This document shows positions 25,468-34,939 of a stretch of DNA of 64,000 nucleotides, one piece after another. A program made the translations under genes and the position numbers. The notes under the pieces were generated by a model that saw nothing but the letters and a program-made list of their open reading frames with translations, was not told where the DNA came from and ran no database searches. The stretch lies in the NCBI GenBank assembly GCA_048380335.1, contig DBFCCI010000001.1:1-64000 (forward strand), written 5' to 3'. Positions within the stretch are counted from its first letter, which is position 1. Every line of letters begins with the position of its first letter. The DNA comes from Lachnospira sp900551945. Its GTDB lineage: Bacteria; Bacillota; Clostridia; Lachnospirales; Lachnospiraceae.

Positions 25468-27246
25468 TTAAATTGTAAATTTCTCAACCTGCTTTCTCAA
25501 TTCATCAGCCGATTCATGTGCCGCTGCTGCTTTCTCCTTAATCTCAACCGACTTCTTAGAGGCAGATGTAGCCTTTTGCGCAATCTCTGTAGTTCCCGAA
25601 GCTCCTTGAGTAGTGGCAGTACTAACATCATTAATAGCACTAATAACACCATTAATAGAAGCTAACAATTCTTCTGCCGAAGCTGAAAAATCAGTAACAA
25701 GTTCATCAACAGTTTCTGCATCCTTGCTGTAATTATCAGCCATTCCAGAAAAGCCTTCAAAATTACTAACAACATCTGTACCCACAAAATCAAGTAACTC
25801 CTTAGCATCAACAGCCAAGTTTTCAACCGCACCAACTACATTTTTAGTAACATCTTCAATGTGAGCAACTGCGTCTTTAGACTGCTCAGCAAGAACTCTT
25901 ATCTGTTCAGCAACCACAGCAAAACCCCTACCTGCATCACCTGCTCTCGCTGCTTCAATAGAAGCATTTAAAGCAAGAAGATTAGTCTGTTCTGTAATTT
26001 CCATAATAGACTTAGCAAGCACTCCAATCTGGTCAACAACCTTGATATCTTCTAAGGCCTTTGTAAGATGTTGACTTATTTCTCCATGAACTTCCATTGT
26101 GTGCTTAGCATTCTTTTCTGTAGTACTTCTTAATTCTACAGCTCTATTTCTAATAGCATCAACTTCCAATGCACCATCTTGTGAACGTGTTGCAATACTT
26201 CTTGCCGCATTTTCAATCTCATGTGACATTGCATTAATTTCTTCTGAAGAAGCTGAAGTTTCTTCCATTCCTGCGGCAATCTCTTGTGTTGTTCCTGTCA
26301 TTTGTTCAATTTCACTGTCAAGAACTTGTACATTTTCATCTATTTCATCAACCATAGAGCTTATTCTTGAAGACTCATCTTTAACATTTCCTACTAAAGT
26401 TCCTACTTCTGAACGCATATTTTCAAGGTGATTTGAAAGTATTCCAAAATCATCCTTTCTTCTTAATAACTTAGCATCTAAGTTCTTAGAAAAATCACCA
26501 TGCCCCATAAAGCCTATAGACTCAGCAATTTGCTTCATTGGTCTTGTAATACTTGTTGCTAACATTCTAATTACAACTATTAAAACTATTACTAATACCA
26601 ATGCAATATACATAAATGATTGTTCTTTTTTCAAAATAAAACTTTCAAGCTCTGAGCTAGTCTGTTCAACCTGTGTGTCAATATAGTCTGTATAATTACC
26701 AGTTCCTACAACCCATTGGAATGGCTCAAATGCTTTACTATAAGAACGCTTTGGAGAGTCAACTGTTTCTCCCTCTTTAGGATATACATAATCAGTATAA
26801 CCACCACCACTTTGTTGACCAACTTTTATAATTTCTCTAATATATTTATTACCATTTCCATCTACTGCTTCAAGTCGGTTAGTTCCTTCTACACTATTAC
26901 CTAAAAGTACAACATTAGTACCGTCATACTGGTCAACCCAAAAATATCCATTATCACCATATCTTAATGCTCTTATCTGTACTGCTGCAATCTGTTTTGC
27001 CTGCTCTAATGAATAAGTACCGTCTTGATAATACTTATAAATCTGTTGACAGAGTGAAATAACACTATCAACTTCATTCTTAATCAGTTCATCATACGAA
27101 GCTCGCTTGTCTGCTTCAAGCTCTACAGTAACATTTTCTTTCATCTGCTCCATACTTTTTTGTGACGAAAGTACACTCAATACTAAGGCTGCTATAGCAA
27201 CAACCATAACAAATATAAGCTTTGTTCTTACCTTAATGTTGTTCAT
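25468..27246 (-). CDS. Methyl-accepting chemotaxis protein with a single Cache sensor
   Basis: 592-residue chemoreceptor. Membrane helix 1 (about 9-27), an extracellular Cache_2 domain (DNGYFWVDQYDG near 97, FEPFQWVVGTGNYTDYID near 173), membrane helix 2 (about 210-232), HAMP, then the cytoplasmic signalling rod. The kinase-contact tip shows as LALNASIEAARAGDAGRGFAVVAEQ-type sequence (about 425-450), the universal MCP hairpin. Single Cache domains commonly sense small organic acids; the ligand here is unknown. GGAGGAGG precedes the start. It sits between pyrE and pyrD without an obvious functional link. Confidence 0.95.
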   Translation of the reverse strand: MNNIKVRTKLIFVMVVAIAALVLSVLSSQKSMEQMKENVTVELEADKRASYDELIKNEVDSVISLCQQIYKYYQDGTYSLEQAKQIAAVQIRALRYGDNGYFWVDQYDGTNVVLLGNSVEGTNRLEAVDGNGNKYIREIIKVGQQSGGGYTDYVYPKEGETVDSPKRSYSKAFEPFQWVVGTGNYTDYIDTQVEQTSSELESFILKKEQSFMYIALVLVIVLIVVIRMLATSITRPMKQIAESIGFMGHGDFSKNLDAKLLRRKDDFGILSNHLENMRSEVGTLVGNVKDESSRISSMVDEIDENVQVLDSEIEQMTGTTQEIAAGMEETSASSEEINAMSHEIENAARSIATRSQDGALEVDAIRNRAVELRSTTEKNAKHTMEVHGEISQHLTKALEDIKVVDQIGVLAKSIMEITEQTNLLALNASIEAARAGDAGRGFAVVAEQIRVLAEQSKDAVAHIEDVTKNVVGAVENLAVDAKELLDFVGTDVVSNFEGFSGMADNYSKDAETVDELVTDFSASAEELLASINGVISAINDVSTATTQGASGTTEIAQKATSASKKSVEIKEKAAAAHESADELRKQVEKFTI

Positions 27247-27361
27247 AAAAAAATGCCTCCTCCATTTAGTATTTAATTGCTATTTTTTTCACATAACAAG
27301 ATCACAAACTCCTTAATAAATAAACTTCTATGCCCCAAAGACAAAAATTATATTTTAGAGC

Positions 27362-27402
27362 ATAAAACCATGTATCCGTACTTATACAAACACATGGTTT
27401 TA
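27362..27402 (-). terminator. Terminator after pyrD
   Basis: ATAAAACCATGT and ACATGGTTTTAT form a 12-base stem; the minus strand continues with TTTTATG. It lies just past the pyrD stop, closing the pyrC-F-K-D unit. Confidence 0.7.
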
Positions 27403-27413
27403 TCATTTACATT

Positions 27414-28316
27414 CTATTTTACACAGCCTGTTAATTCTGCTATGTCTTCTATTCCATACTTTAACATATAGTCTTTAATTCCATCAATAACTTTAACAGT
27501 TGTGTAAGGGTCATTAAAGTTAGCTGTTCCTATTGAAACTGCCGTTGCACCTGCCATAATAAACTCAAGTGCGTCATCAGCATTTGCAATTCCACCCATA
27601 CCAATTATTGGAAGCTTTATTGCATTGGCAACTTGATAAACCATTCTTACTGCAACTGGCTTAATTGCTGGGCCTGAAAGACCTCCTGTCTTATTAGCAA
27701 CTGCAAATGTACGTCTATTAATATCAATCTTCATTCCTGTAAGTGTATTAATAAGTGATACTGCGTCTGCTCCGCCTGCTTCAACAGCTCTTGCCATTTC
27801 TGTAATATCAGTTACATTAGGACTAAGTTTCATAATAACAGGCTGTTTTGCAACCTTTTTAACAGCCTGTGTTATTTCCATTGCTGAGTTAGGATTTTGA
27901 CCAAACGCAATTCCGCCCTCTTTTACATTAGGACAGGATATATTGATTTCAAGCATATCTACTGGTTGCTCTGCTAGTCTTTCTACTGCCTCTACATAAT
28001 CCTCTTTGCTTTTTCCACATACATTTACAATAATCTTTGTATCGTATTGCTTAAGAAATGGAATATCTCTTTTTATAAATGTATCAAGCCCCGGATTTTG
28101 AAGACCTACTGCATTAATCATACCACCATAAGTTTCTGCAATTCTAGGTGTTGGATTACCTGGCCAGGGTACAGTTGCAACGCCTTTTGTTACTACTGCT
28201 CCTAACTTGTTAAGGTCTACATACTCACCATACTCCATACCTGAACCAAATGTTCCAGAAGCTGTCATTACAGGGTTCTTTAATTCAACACCTGCTATAT
28301 TAACTGACATATTCAT
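27414..28316 (-). CDS. pyrD: Dihydroorotate dehydrogenase B, catalytic subunit
   Basis: FMN enzyme oxidising dihydroorotate to orotate, class 1B (NAD-linked with PyrK). 300 residues. The catalytic cysteine lies in INISCPNVKEGG near 130, and FMN-binding glycines in IIGMGGIANADDALEF near 240. The ATG overlaps the pyrK stop (TAATG), so the two subunits are coupled. Confidence 0.96.
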   Translation of the reverse strand: MNMSVNIAGVELKNPVMTASGTFGSGMEYGEYVDLNKLGAVVTKGVATVPWPGNPTPRIAETYGGMINAVGLQNPGLDTFIKRDIPFLKQYDTKIIVNVCGKSKEDYVEAVERLAEQPVDMLEINISCPNVKEGGIAFGQNPNSAMEITQAVKKVAKQPVIMKLSPNVTDITEMARAVEAGGADAVSLINTLTGMKIDINRRTFAVANKTGGLSGPAIKPVAVRMVYQVANAIKLPIIGMGGIANADDALEFIMAGATAVSIGTANFNDPYTTVKVIDGIKDYMLKYGIEDIAELTGCVK

Positions 28317-29110
28317 TAAATTTCCACCTCCCTCGCATTAAATACTGGACCTTCTTTACATATTCTTGCATTGTTTACTTGTGAATGTTCGTCTTTTTCC
28401 TTTGTCTTACATACACAAGCAAGACAAGCTCCAATTCCACAAGCCATTTTTTCTTCAAGTGAAATATATGCTTCTATATTATTTTTTTCAGCATAAGCCT
28501 TAATTGCACGAAGCATTGGCATAGGACCACAGGCAAATATAATATCTCCTGTTATGTTCTTTTCTTCAACAACATTCATTACATTTCCCTTAGTTCCTGC
28601 ACTACCATCTTCTGTAGCAATGCTTAAATTACCGAACTTCTCAAACTCTTTATCTAAGAATAATTCATCTCTATAACCAAGTATAATTTCCTTTTCACAG
28701 TCAAGTTGTTTTGAAAGTTCTAACATAGGTGGAACACCAATACCACCTCCAAATATTATTGCTTTTTTGATTGGCTTTCCATCTGATGTTACTTTCTTTT
28801 CATTAACTTGTGATATATCATATCCATTTCCTAAAGGACCTTGAATATTAAGATATTCTCCAGCCTGCATTTTAGAAAATTCATCAGTTCCTTTTCCAAC
28901 AACTCTATATACAATTCTTATGCCATCATCAGTAATGCCACATATACTTATTGGTCGTGGAAGAAGTCTTGAACCATCATTTGAATATACTGAAATAAAC
29001 TGTCCTGGCTTTGCTTCTTTTGCAATATTTTCTGTCTTAAACCACATTTCATAAACACCTGTCGCAAGGTTAGATACCTTAGTGATTAATGCGTGTTCCC
29101 TAAATGCCAT
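28316..29110 (-). CDS. pyrK: Dihydroorotate dehydrogenase B, electron-transfer subunit
   Basis: Passes electrons from PyrD to NAD through FAD and a 2Fe-2S centre. FAD site LLPRPISICG near 50-60, NAD site FGGGIGVPPMLEL near 118-130, and the cluster cysteines in CGIGACLACVCKT with a fourth in CKEGPVF. 264 residues is standard. It overlaps pyrD by one base. Confidence 0.96.
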   Translation of the reverse strand: MAFREHALITKVSNLATGVYEMWFKTENIAKEAKPGQFISVYSNDGSRLLPRPISICGITDDGIRIVYRVVGKGTDEFSKMQAGEYLNIQGPLGNGYDISQVNEKKVTSDGKPIKKAIIFGGGIGVPPMLELSKQLDCEKEIILGYRDELFLDKEFEKFGNLSIATEDGSAGTKGNVMNVVEEKNITGDIIFACGPMPMLRAIKAYAEKNNIEAYISLEEKMACGIGACLACVCKTKEKDEHSQVNNARICKEGPVFNAREVEI

Positions 29111-29155
29111 AATGCGACCTCATTTCTATTGTATTTTTATAAATATCCCAACTAG

Positions 29156-29188
29156 CTATGAAAAACACACTTTGCAAGTTTCTCATAG
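29156..29188. repeat. CTATG...CATAG hairpin repeat between pyrF and pyrK
   Basis: CTATGA-AAAACACACTTTGC-type sequence closing with CATAG. Degenerate copies lie near 671-706, 17063-17100 and 58816-58850. In this position it may reduce read-through from pyrF to pyrK. Confidence 0.5.
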
Positions 29189-29216
29189 TTTGCGCCATTT
29201 GCTAATCTCGTTCAAA

Positions 29217-30140
29217 TTACTTTCCTAACGCACCATTAATATCATTAATCATATCAATGGCTGCCTGTCTTGAAGCTTCAGCAAAATTCTTTTCACCAAA
29301 CTTAGCATATTCGTCTTTTGCATATGCTGCAATAATTCCTCTTGAACTATTAACTATTGCTCCAAGTCCGTCTTTGTTAAAGAAATTCACAAGGTCAGAA
29401 CCTTTACCGCCCTGTGCGCCATAACCTGGTACAAGTATGTATGCTTTAGGCATAATCTTTCTTAATGCTGCTCCCATCTCTGGATATGTTGCTCCAACTA
29501 CAGCACCTACATAGCTGTAATCATCACCCATACATTCTCTGCCCCATTCGTCAACCTTAGCACCTACATGCTCATAAAGTGGCTTACCATCAATAAGCTT
29601 ATCCTGAAATTCACCGCTTGATGGGTTAGAAGTCTTGACAAGAATAAAGATACCCTTCTTTTCTTCCTTGCAAACCTTAGTAAATGGATTGATACCATCA
29701 GAACCAAGATAAGGATTAACTGTTGCAAAATCCTCATCAAATGCTGAAATCTTATTAGAGCCTACTGTTACTTTGCCTAAATGTGCAACTGCATAAGCTT
29801 CAGATGTAGAGCCAATATCTCCTCTTTTAACATCACCAATAACCACCATATCTTTTTCATGGCAGTAATCAACCGTCTTTTTAAATGCCTTTAAACCTTC
29901 AATACCAAACTGTTCATACATAGCTATCTGCGGTTTAACTGCTGGAACGATATCATATATATTATCAATAATTGCCTTATTAAACTGCCATATAGCTTCT
30001 GCTGCTCCTTCAAGAGTTTCGCCATACTGTTCAAAAGCGGCATCTTGTAAATGCTTTGGAACAAACTTCATCATTGGGTCAAGTCCTACTACTATTGGTG
30101 CATTTTGTTTTTGAATTTTTGAAACTAATTTGTTAATCAT
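29217..30140 (-). CDS. pyrF: Orotidine-5'-phosphate decarboxylase (long form)
   Basis: Last step of UMP synthesis. 307 residues, the longer 'type 2' OMP decarboxylase. The catalytic Asp-Lys pair lies in VVIGDVKRGDIGSTSEAYA (near 94-112), and the phosphate loop is in YILVPGYGAQGG near 240. AAGGGAAA precedes the start. It lies between pyrC and pyrK on the same strand. Confidence 0.95.
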   Translation of the reverse strand: MINKLVSKIQKQNAPIVVGLDPMMKFVPKHLQDAAFEQYGETLEGAAEAIWQFNKAIIDNIYDIVPAVKPQIAMYEQFGIEGLKAFKKTVDYCHEKDMVVIGDVKRGDIGSTSEAYAVAHLGKVTVGSNKISAFDEDFATVNPYLGSDGINPFTKVCKEEKKGIFILVKTSNPSSGEFQDKLIDGKPLYEHVGAKVDEWGRECMGDDYSYVGAVVGATYPEMGAALRKIMPKAYILVPGYGAQGGKGSDLVNFFNKDGLGAIVNSSRGIIAAYAKDEYAKFGEKNFAEASRQAAIDMINDINGALGK

Positions 30141-30173
30141 AAATGTATTTCCCTTTCATAAAAATAATAGTCT

Positions 30174-31496
30174 TTACTCATATTTTGGAACATCTTTGTC
30201 TACAATACACTCAAAACCTGGCTTATATGAATATACAATCTTGCCATTAACTATTGTATACACAACTCTACCCTTAACTTTTTTACCATCAAATGGAGTA
30301 TTCTTTCCTTTTGAAGCAAAAAGCTCGCTGTCAATTACATATTCATCATCAGGATTAATAATAGTAATATCTGCTGTCTTTCCTACAAGTAAAGTTCCTT
30401 TATCAATGTTAATAATCTTAGCTGGTGTATAACTCATTCTTTCAGCCATCTGCACAGGTGTTAATATTCCCTTGTGTACAAACTCTGTCATAATAAGGCT
30501 TACAGATGTTTCAAGTCCTGTAATTCCAAATGGTGCGTCAACAAAAGAGCGTTCTTTTTCCGTCTTATTATGTGGCGCATGGTCTGAGGCTATTACATCA
30601 ATTATACCACTTTTAACGCCCTCAATCAATGCTTGTACATCTTCCTTAGTTCTAAGTGGTGGCTTAACTTTATAATTAGCATTATCTTCTACAACATCAT
30701 CTTCTGTAAGAATAAGATTATGTGGTGTTACCTCTGCTGTAATATCAATGCCTTCGTCTTTTGCCAGCTTTACCATTCTAACACTATCCTTAGTAGAACA
30801 TCTACAAACATGAAGCTTTGCACCAGTATTTTTTGCAAGAAGAATATCTCTTGCAACCATAATATCTTCAACAGCATTCATAATTCCAAAAAGTCCAAGT
30901 TCTTTTGCTTTATTACCTGCATTCATAACACCTCTTGCTGCAAGGTTTTTATCTTCACAGTAGGCAAATACTGGTATTCCAACATTTGAGGCAAGGCGCA
31001 TAGCCTGTCTTGCAATTCTAGCATTCATAAGTGAAGCTCCATCTTCACTTACTGCTACAGCACCATTATCAGCTAATTTTTCAAAGTCTGTTATATATTC
31101 ACCATCTTGAGCCGCTGTAACTGCTGCCACTGGAAGTACATTAATATCAGTAACATCATTTGCTCTATCCTTTATAAGATTAACCATCTCTACACTATCA
31201 ATAACAGGCTTAGTATCTGGCATAACACATACTGTAGTAAAACCACCTCTTGCTGCTGCCCTTGCACCAGTTCTTATAGTTTCCTTATGTTCAAAACCTG
31301 GTTCTCTAAAATGCACATGCAAATCAATTAATCCTGGCATTACAAAACAACCATCTGCATTAATAATATCATCTGCATTGTCATTGATATCCTTTTCAAC
31401 TTTGAGTATAATACCATCTTCAAACAAGATATCTTTAATTTCATCTGTGTTGCTTGCTGGGTCAATAACTCGACCATTCTTAATAAGTGTCTTCAT
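30174..31496 (-). CDS. pyrC: Dihydroorotase
   Basis: Zinc amidohydrolase that closes carbamoyl-aspartate to dihydroorotate. The first metal motif is DLHVHFREPG near 60, later ligands include the carboxylated-lysine region and SDHAPHNKTE near 300. About 440 residues, type I. I use the ATG at 31496 because GAGGT lies seven bases upstream; the in-frame ATG at 31508 overlaps that site. It begins the pyrC-F-K-D run, 21 bases after the GGDEF/EAL gene. Confidence 0.95.
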   Translation of the reverse strand: MKTLIKNGRVIDPASNTDEIKDILFEDGIILKVEKDINDNADDIINADGCFVMPGLIDLHVHFREPGFEHKETIRTGARAAARGGFTTVCVMPDTKPVIDSVEMVNLIKDRANDVTDINVLPVAAVTAAQDGEYITDFEKLADNGAVAVSEDGASLMNARIARQAMRLASNVGIPVFAYCEDKNLAARGVMNAGNKAKELGLFGIMNAVEDIMVARDILLAKNTGAKLHVCRCSTKDSVRMVKLAKDEGIDITAEVTPHNLILTEDDVVEDNANYKVKPPLRTKEDVQALIEGVKSGIIDVIASDHAPHNKTEKERSFVDAPFGITGLETSVSLIMTEFVHKGILTPVQMAERMSYTPAKIINIDKGTLLVGKTADITIINPDDEYVIDSELFASKGKNTPFDGKKVKGRVVYTIVNGKIVYSYKPGFECIVDKDVPKYE

Positions 31497-31517
31497 ATAA
31501 TACCTCATTTCTTTTTT

Positions 31518-33680
31518 TTAACATACAACTTCTTCACGAAGGTCTTTTAGATTAACTTCTTCAAACTCATCACTCGGAAGTGGCTTTCCAAACAAATAAC
31601 CTTGAATATAATGCACTCCAAGTTCTTTTAAAAGTTCATATTGTTGTTCATTTTCAATCCCTTCTACAACAATCTTTGTTCCAATTGTCTTAGACAATCC
31701 TACTATTAGCTTTATAAATGCTTGCGCATACTCATCATCTACAATGTCATCTATAAATGTCTTATCAACTTTTATAATGTCAAATGGAAGCTGCTTAATA
31801 TAATTAAGTGATGAATACCCTGTACCAAAATCATCAAGCGCAATCATTGGTCCAAGCGACTTAATTCCACTAACTATCTTAAGAACTCTATCCATATCAT
31901 TAATTGCAAATGACTCTGTTATCTCCATAACTATATTCTTTGGATTAACTCCTGTTTTCTTAAGTATAGAAGCAATATCGCCAACAACATCTTTTTGTAA
32001 GAGCTGTACAACTGATAGATTAACATTTATTCTAAAATCAGGATATCCATGTTCATTCCAATATTTGCACTGTTTACACGCCTCCTCTAATACATATCCA
32101 CCAATTGATGTAATAAGTCCTAGATATTCAGCAAGCGGAATAAATTCTCCTGGTCCTAAAAATCCAAGTGACGAACTATTCCATCTTACAAGTGCCTCGC
32201 ACGACACAAACTTATTAGTCTGAACATCCATAACAGGCTGATAAAATACCACAAATTCATTTATCTGTGAAGCTATTGCCTGACGCATACTATTTTCAAT
32301 ATCAAGACGTTTTTCAGTTTTATTGCCACCCTTGCCATCATAATAACAATACCTATTCTTACCAGATTTTTTAGAGTCGTACATAGCAATATCTGCAAGT
32401 CGTATAAGTTCATTATAGTCAATGCTATCATCGGGATATACTGCAATTCCCATACTCATTGTACAATAATATTCTGTCCCCGATAAATCCCACGGTGTAT
32501 TAAACATTTCGATAATATTTTTGACTATTCTATCCATATCATCAAAATTTTCATAAGTTACTACTATAACAAACTCATCACCACCCATTCGATAACAGTG
32601 GTCTTTAAGGTTCATCATTGACTGAAGTCCCGAAGCTATCTGCTGTAAAAGCATATCTCCATGACGATGTCCCAATCCATCATTAATATGCTTAAAATTA
32701 TCTAAGTCAATAAATAATATTGCACCTTTTTTGTTATTCTGTATGGTTCTTTTTATCTCTTTTGGCAAATCAAGCTCACACTTCATTCTATTGTAAAGCC
32801 CCGTTAAAACATCATTATGCGCTTGATATTCTATCTTTTGTTGATTTTTCTTTTTTTGAGTAATATCAGTTATTGTACATACAAGTGCTTTGCTACCGTC
32901 TATCCATATCAAATCTGAAAACTTAACTTCAAACCATAAGCCTGATATGGAATCAAAGTGTTCCATGTAAGAATTACTATCTCTATCGTTATATTTTTTG
33001 CTAAAATACTTATCAATACACTCCTTAATTGTACGTCTTACTTCTTGTGAAGTACTTGCAATATAATTTTCAAAAAAAACTGAACCATCATTTTCACTAC
33101 ATACAATTATTCCTGAACCTATATTGCTCAATATATCTCTTAACACTTCATACGAAGCAATAAGTGAATTTTTAGTTACTTGTCTTTGTGCAATACTTTG
33201 TATAACTTTTGTTATTATATTAATAAAATTAAGTTCTGAATTGTCAAGTGTCAATTCATTTTGTGTATCAAATATTGCAAAATACATCTCAATTTCATCA
33301 TTGACATATATAGGACTTGTAATACTTGTCTTTATTCCATACTCTTTCATCTGGTTACGGACATTTTTATCTAGTGTATTATCTGTATGTATACATACAC
33401 TTATATCATCTGATATAAGAAGGAACTTTTCATAAGCCATTCCATCAATAAGTATTTCACTAGCATCTTCTCTTTTATAATCAACAAGTTTTATAAGACT
33501 CTTATGTTCTTCACTCAACTGTATAACACATAAATTAGTAACATCTAGATATTCTTGAGCTTTTTCAATAATTGTTCGGACAACTTCTGTAAATAACCCT
33601 TTACTTTCTAAAAGCTGTACAACATCTGTAAGTACTCTTTCCCTTAACTTATTTTTTTCCAACGCAACTAAAGCCCCCAA
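31518..33680 (-). CDS. GGDEF-EAL protein with N-terminal GAF-like sensor (c-di-GMP turnover)
   Basis: Soluble 720-residue protein. Residues about 15-165 look like a GAF domain and 175-275 like a PAS domain. The GGDEF domain (about 285-450) has the active GGDEF at 366-370 but lacks an RxxD inhibitory site five residues before it. The EAL domain (about 465-715) keeps EAL (495-497), NVNLS, EITES, DDFGTGYSSL (616-625) and IKVDK, so phosphodiesterase activity is expected. Net direction is unknown. The ribosome site before the ATG is weak; a TTG six codons on follows GGGGGC and is an alternative start. pyrC begins 21 bases after its stop. Confidence 0.93.
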   Translation of the reverse strand: MGALVALEKNKLRERVLTDVVQLLESKGLFTEVVRTIIEKAQEYLDVTNLCVIQLSEEHKSLIKLVDYKREDASEILIDGMAYEKFLLISDDISVCIHTDNTLDKNVRNQMKEYGIKTSITSPIYVNDEIEMYFAIFDTQNELTLDNSELNFINIITKVIQSIAQRQVTKNSLIASYEVLRDILSNIGSGIIVCSENDGSVFFENYIASTSQEVRRTIKECIDKYFSKKYNDRDSNSYMEHFDSISGLWFEVKFSDLIWIDGSKALVCTITDITQKKKNQQKIEYQAHNDVLTGLYNRMKCELDLPKEIKRTIQNNKKGAILFIDLDNFKHINDGLGHRHGDMLLQQIASGLQSMMNLKDHCYRMGGDEFVIVVTYENFDDMDRIVKNIIEMFNTPWDLSGTEYYCTMSMGIAVYPDDSIDYNELIRLADIAMYDSKKSGKNRYCYYDGKGGNKTEKRLDIENSMRQAIASQINEFVVFYQPVMDVQTNKFVSCEALVRWNSSSLGFLGPGEFIPLAEYLGLITSIGGYVLEEACKQCKYWNEHGYPDFRINVNLSVVQLLQKDVVGDIASILKKTGVNPKNIVMEITESFAINDMDRVLKIVSGIKSLGPMIALDDFGTGYSSLNYIKQLPFDIIKVDKTFIDDIVDDEYAQAFIKLIVGLSKTIGTKIVVEGIENEQQYELLKELGVHYIQGYLFGKPLPSDEFEEVNLKDLREEVVC

Positions 33681-33980
33681 TTAATTATAATTTTCACTTA
33701 TACACCATTAATTAATATTCACATTAGCAGGTGTCATTTAAAGTTAATAATATTATAGCTTATTTTTGCAATTTTGAAAACACTATATAGTTAATTTCTA
33801 CTTATAACTTAAGCTATCATTTTTTAATAATATCAAGTAACACCTTATTTTTATTGTATAAAGCATTACAATTTAACTTTGTCTTTTTAAATATTTTTTA
33901 ATTAATTATAATTGTATTAAATGACTATTCATGTTATTATTGTCAGTATTATGTGAATAAAAATAGAAACGAGGGAACTT
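33681..33980. other. Divergent promoter region
   Basis: 300 AT-rich bases between the GGDEF/EAL gene and the divergent YcxB-like gene. It must hold both promoters, but no clear operator, riboswitch or small gene stands out. Confidence 0.4.
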
Positions 33981-34502
33981 ATGGACTTTATAAAATACGA
34001 CACCACTTTAAAAGCAAGTGGAAAAGAATATGAAAAAATTGTATTTTGGAACCGTTTTATTAGAAACCCAATTGAATTAATACTCACATGGCTTCCAGCT
34101 ATTGCTTCTATTGTATTAATTTCTATGGGCTTTATTTCATCTTATATAGCCGTACTATATGCAGCATGTTGGTGCTACCCACTATACATATTTTTCTTTC
34201 AATTTAAAAATAGTGTATCATACCATTTAAAACATCGTGACCCATCAGAAGCTGCACCTTGTACAATCACACTTATGGAAAATGGCATACTAGCCGAAAT
34301 TCCAGAATATGATATAATTACTAACTACGACTGGAATGAATTTACAACAATCTACAACAAATTCGGCTACTACATGATGTTTAACAAAGGCAAAATGATA
34401 GTAATGCTAAGACAAGCCGACATGTCCGAAGCCCAAAGAAACCAAGTCGGCGACTACATCAAGAAAAACATAGACATGAATAAATGTAAAGTACTATTTT
34501 AA
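33981..34502 (+). CDS. YcxB-like membrane protein
   Basis: 173 residues with two hydrophobic helices (about 33-53 and 55-75) and a C-terminal YcxB-type domain (about 95-165: MENGILAEIPEYDIITNYDWNEF style, then YMMFNKGKMIVMLRQ). Function of the family is unknown. ACGAGGGAA lies upstream of the ATG. It is alone on the plus strand and followed by a terminator. Confidence 0.7.
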   Translation: MDFIKYDTTLKASGKEYEKIVFWNRFIRNPIELILTWLPAIASIVLISMGFISSYIAVLYAACWCYPLYIFFFQFKNSVSYHLKHRDPSEAAPCTITLMENGILAEIPEYDIITNYDWNEFTTIYNKFGYYMMFNKGKMIVMLRQADMSEAQRNQVGDYIKKNIDMNKCKVLF

Positions 34503-34516
34503 AAAACTTATAATTT

Positions 34517-34577
34517 AAAAAAGGCTTGTCAATGTATTAACTTTTTAACAAAAGTAACATCGGCAAGCCTTTTTCAA
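34517..34577 (+). terminator. Terminator of the YcxB-like gene
   Basis: AAAAGGCTTGTC and GGCAAGCCTTTTT form the stem with a T-run on the plus strand, 15 bases after the stop. Confidence 0.75.
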
Positions 34578-34714
34578 TCTCAAGCATGTGAGTCCAACAA
34601 TCAGCAAGAACTACTTCCCGCCAAAACACACAAAAACACAAAGAAAAAGGGCATTTGTTTTCAAAAAACTTTCCAGCTTATCTTACAATCACTCCACCAC
34701 CAAGAAAATAGAAA

Positions 34715-34922
34715 CAGACAGGTGATTTTGTAGCATATGGTAAAAGCTTAGTTGTTCTTAGGTGTGCTGTCTATAATCAGTGATGACCGCACATGGACGT
34801 GCGGTCAAGCAATCAGCGACACGATGTCGCATTGATTGCGCTCACGTCCGTTCTCAACACTTACATCAGCACATCTTAGAACTACTTAGCTTTTATCCAT
34901 CAACTACAAAAGCACCTGCCTG
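34715..34922. repeat. Large structured element, CTTAGAACTACTTAG family (copy 1)
   Basis: Arms of about 55 bases (34715-34769 and 34867-34922) are complementary at most positions. Inside are two perfect hairpins: GACCGCAC/GTGCGGTC (34785-34806) and GCAATCAGCGACA/TGTCGC-ATTGATTGC (34809-34839). GGACGTG (34795-34801) can pair alternatively with CACGTCC (34843-34849). The 3' arm block CAGCACATCTTAGAACTACT recurs at 62422. No reading frame. It fills most of the gap between the YcxB-like gene and the glycosyltransferase. Confidence 0.75.
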
Positions 34923-34939
34923 ATTCCATTTTCAACTCT

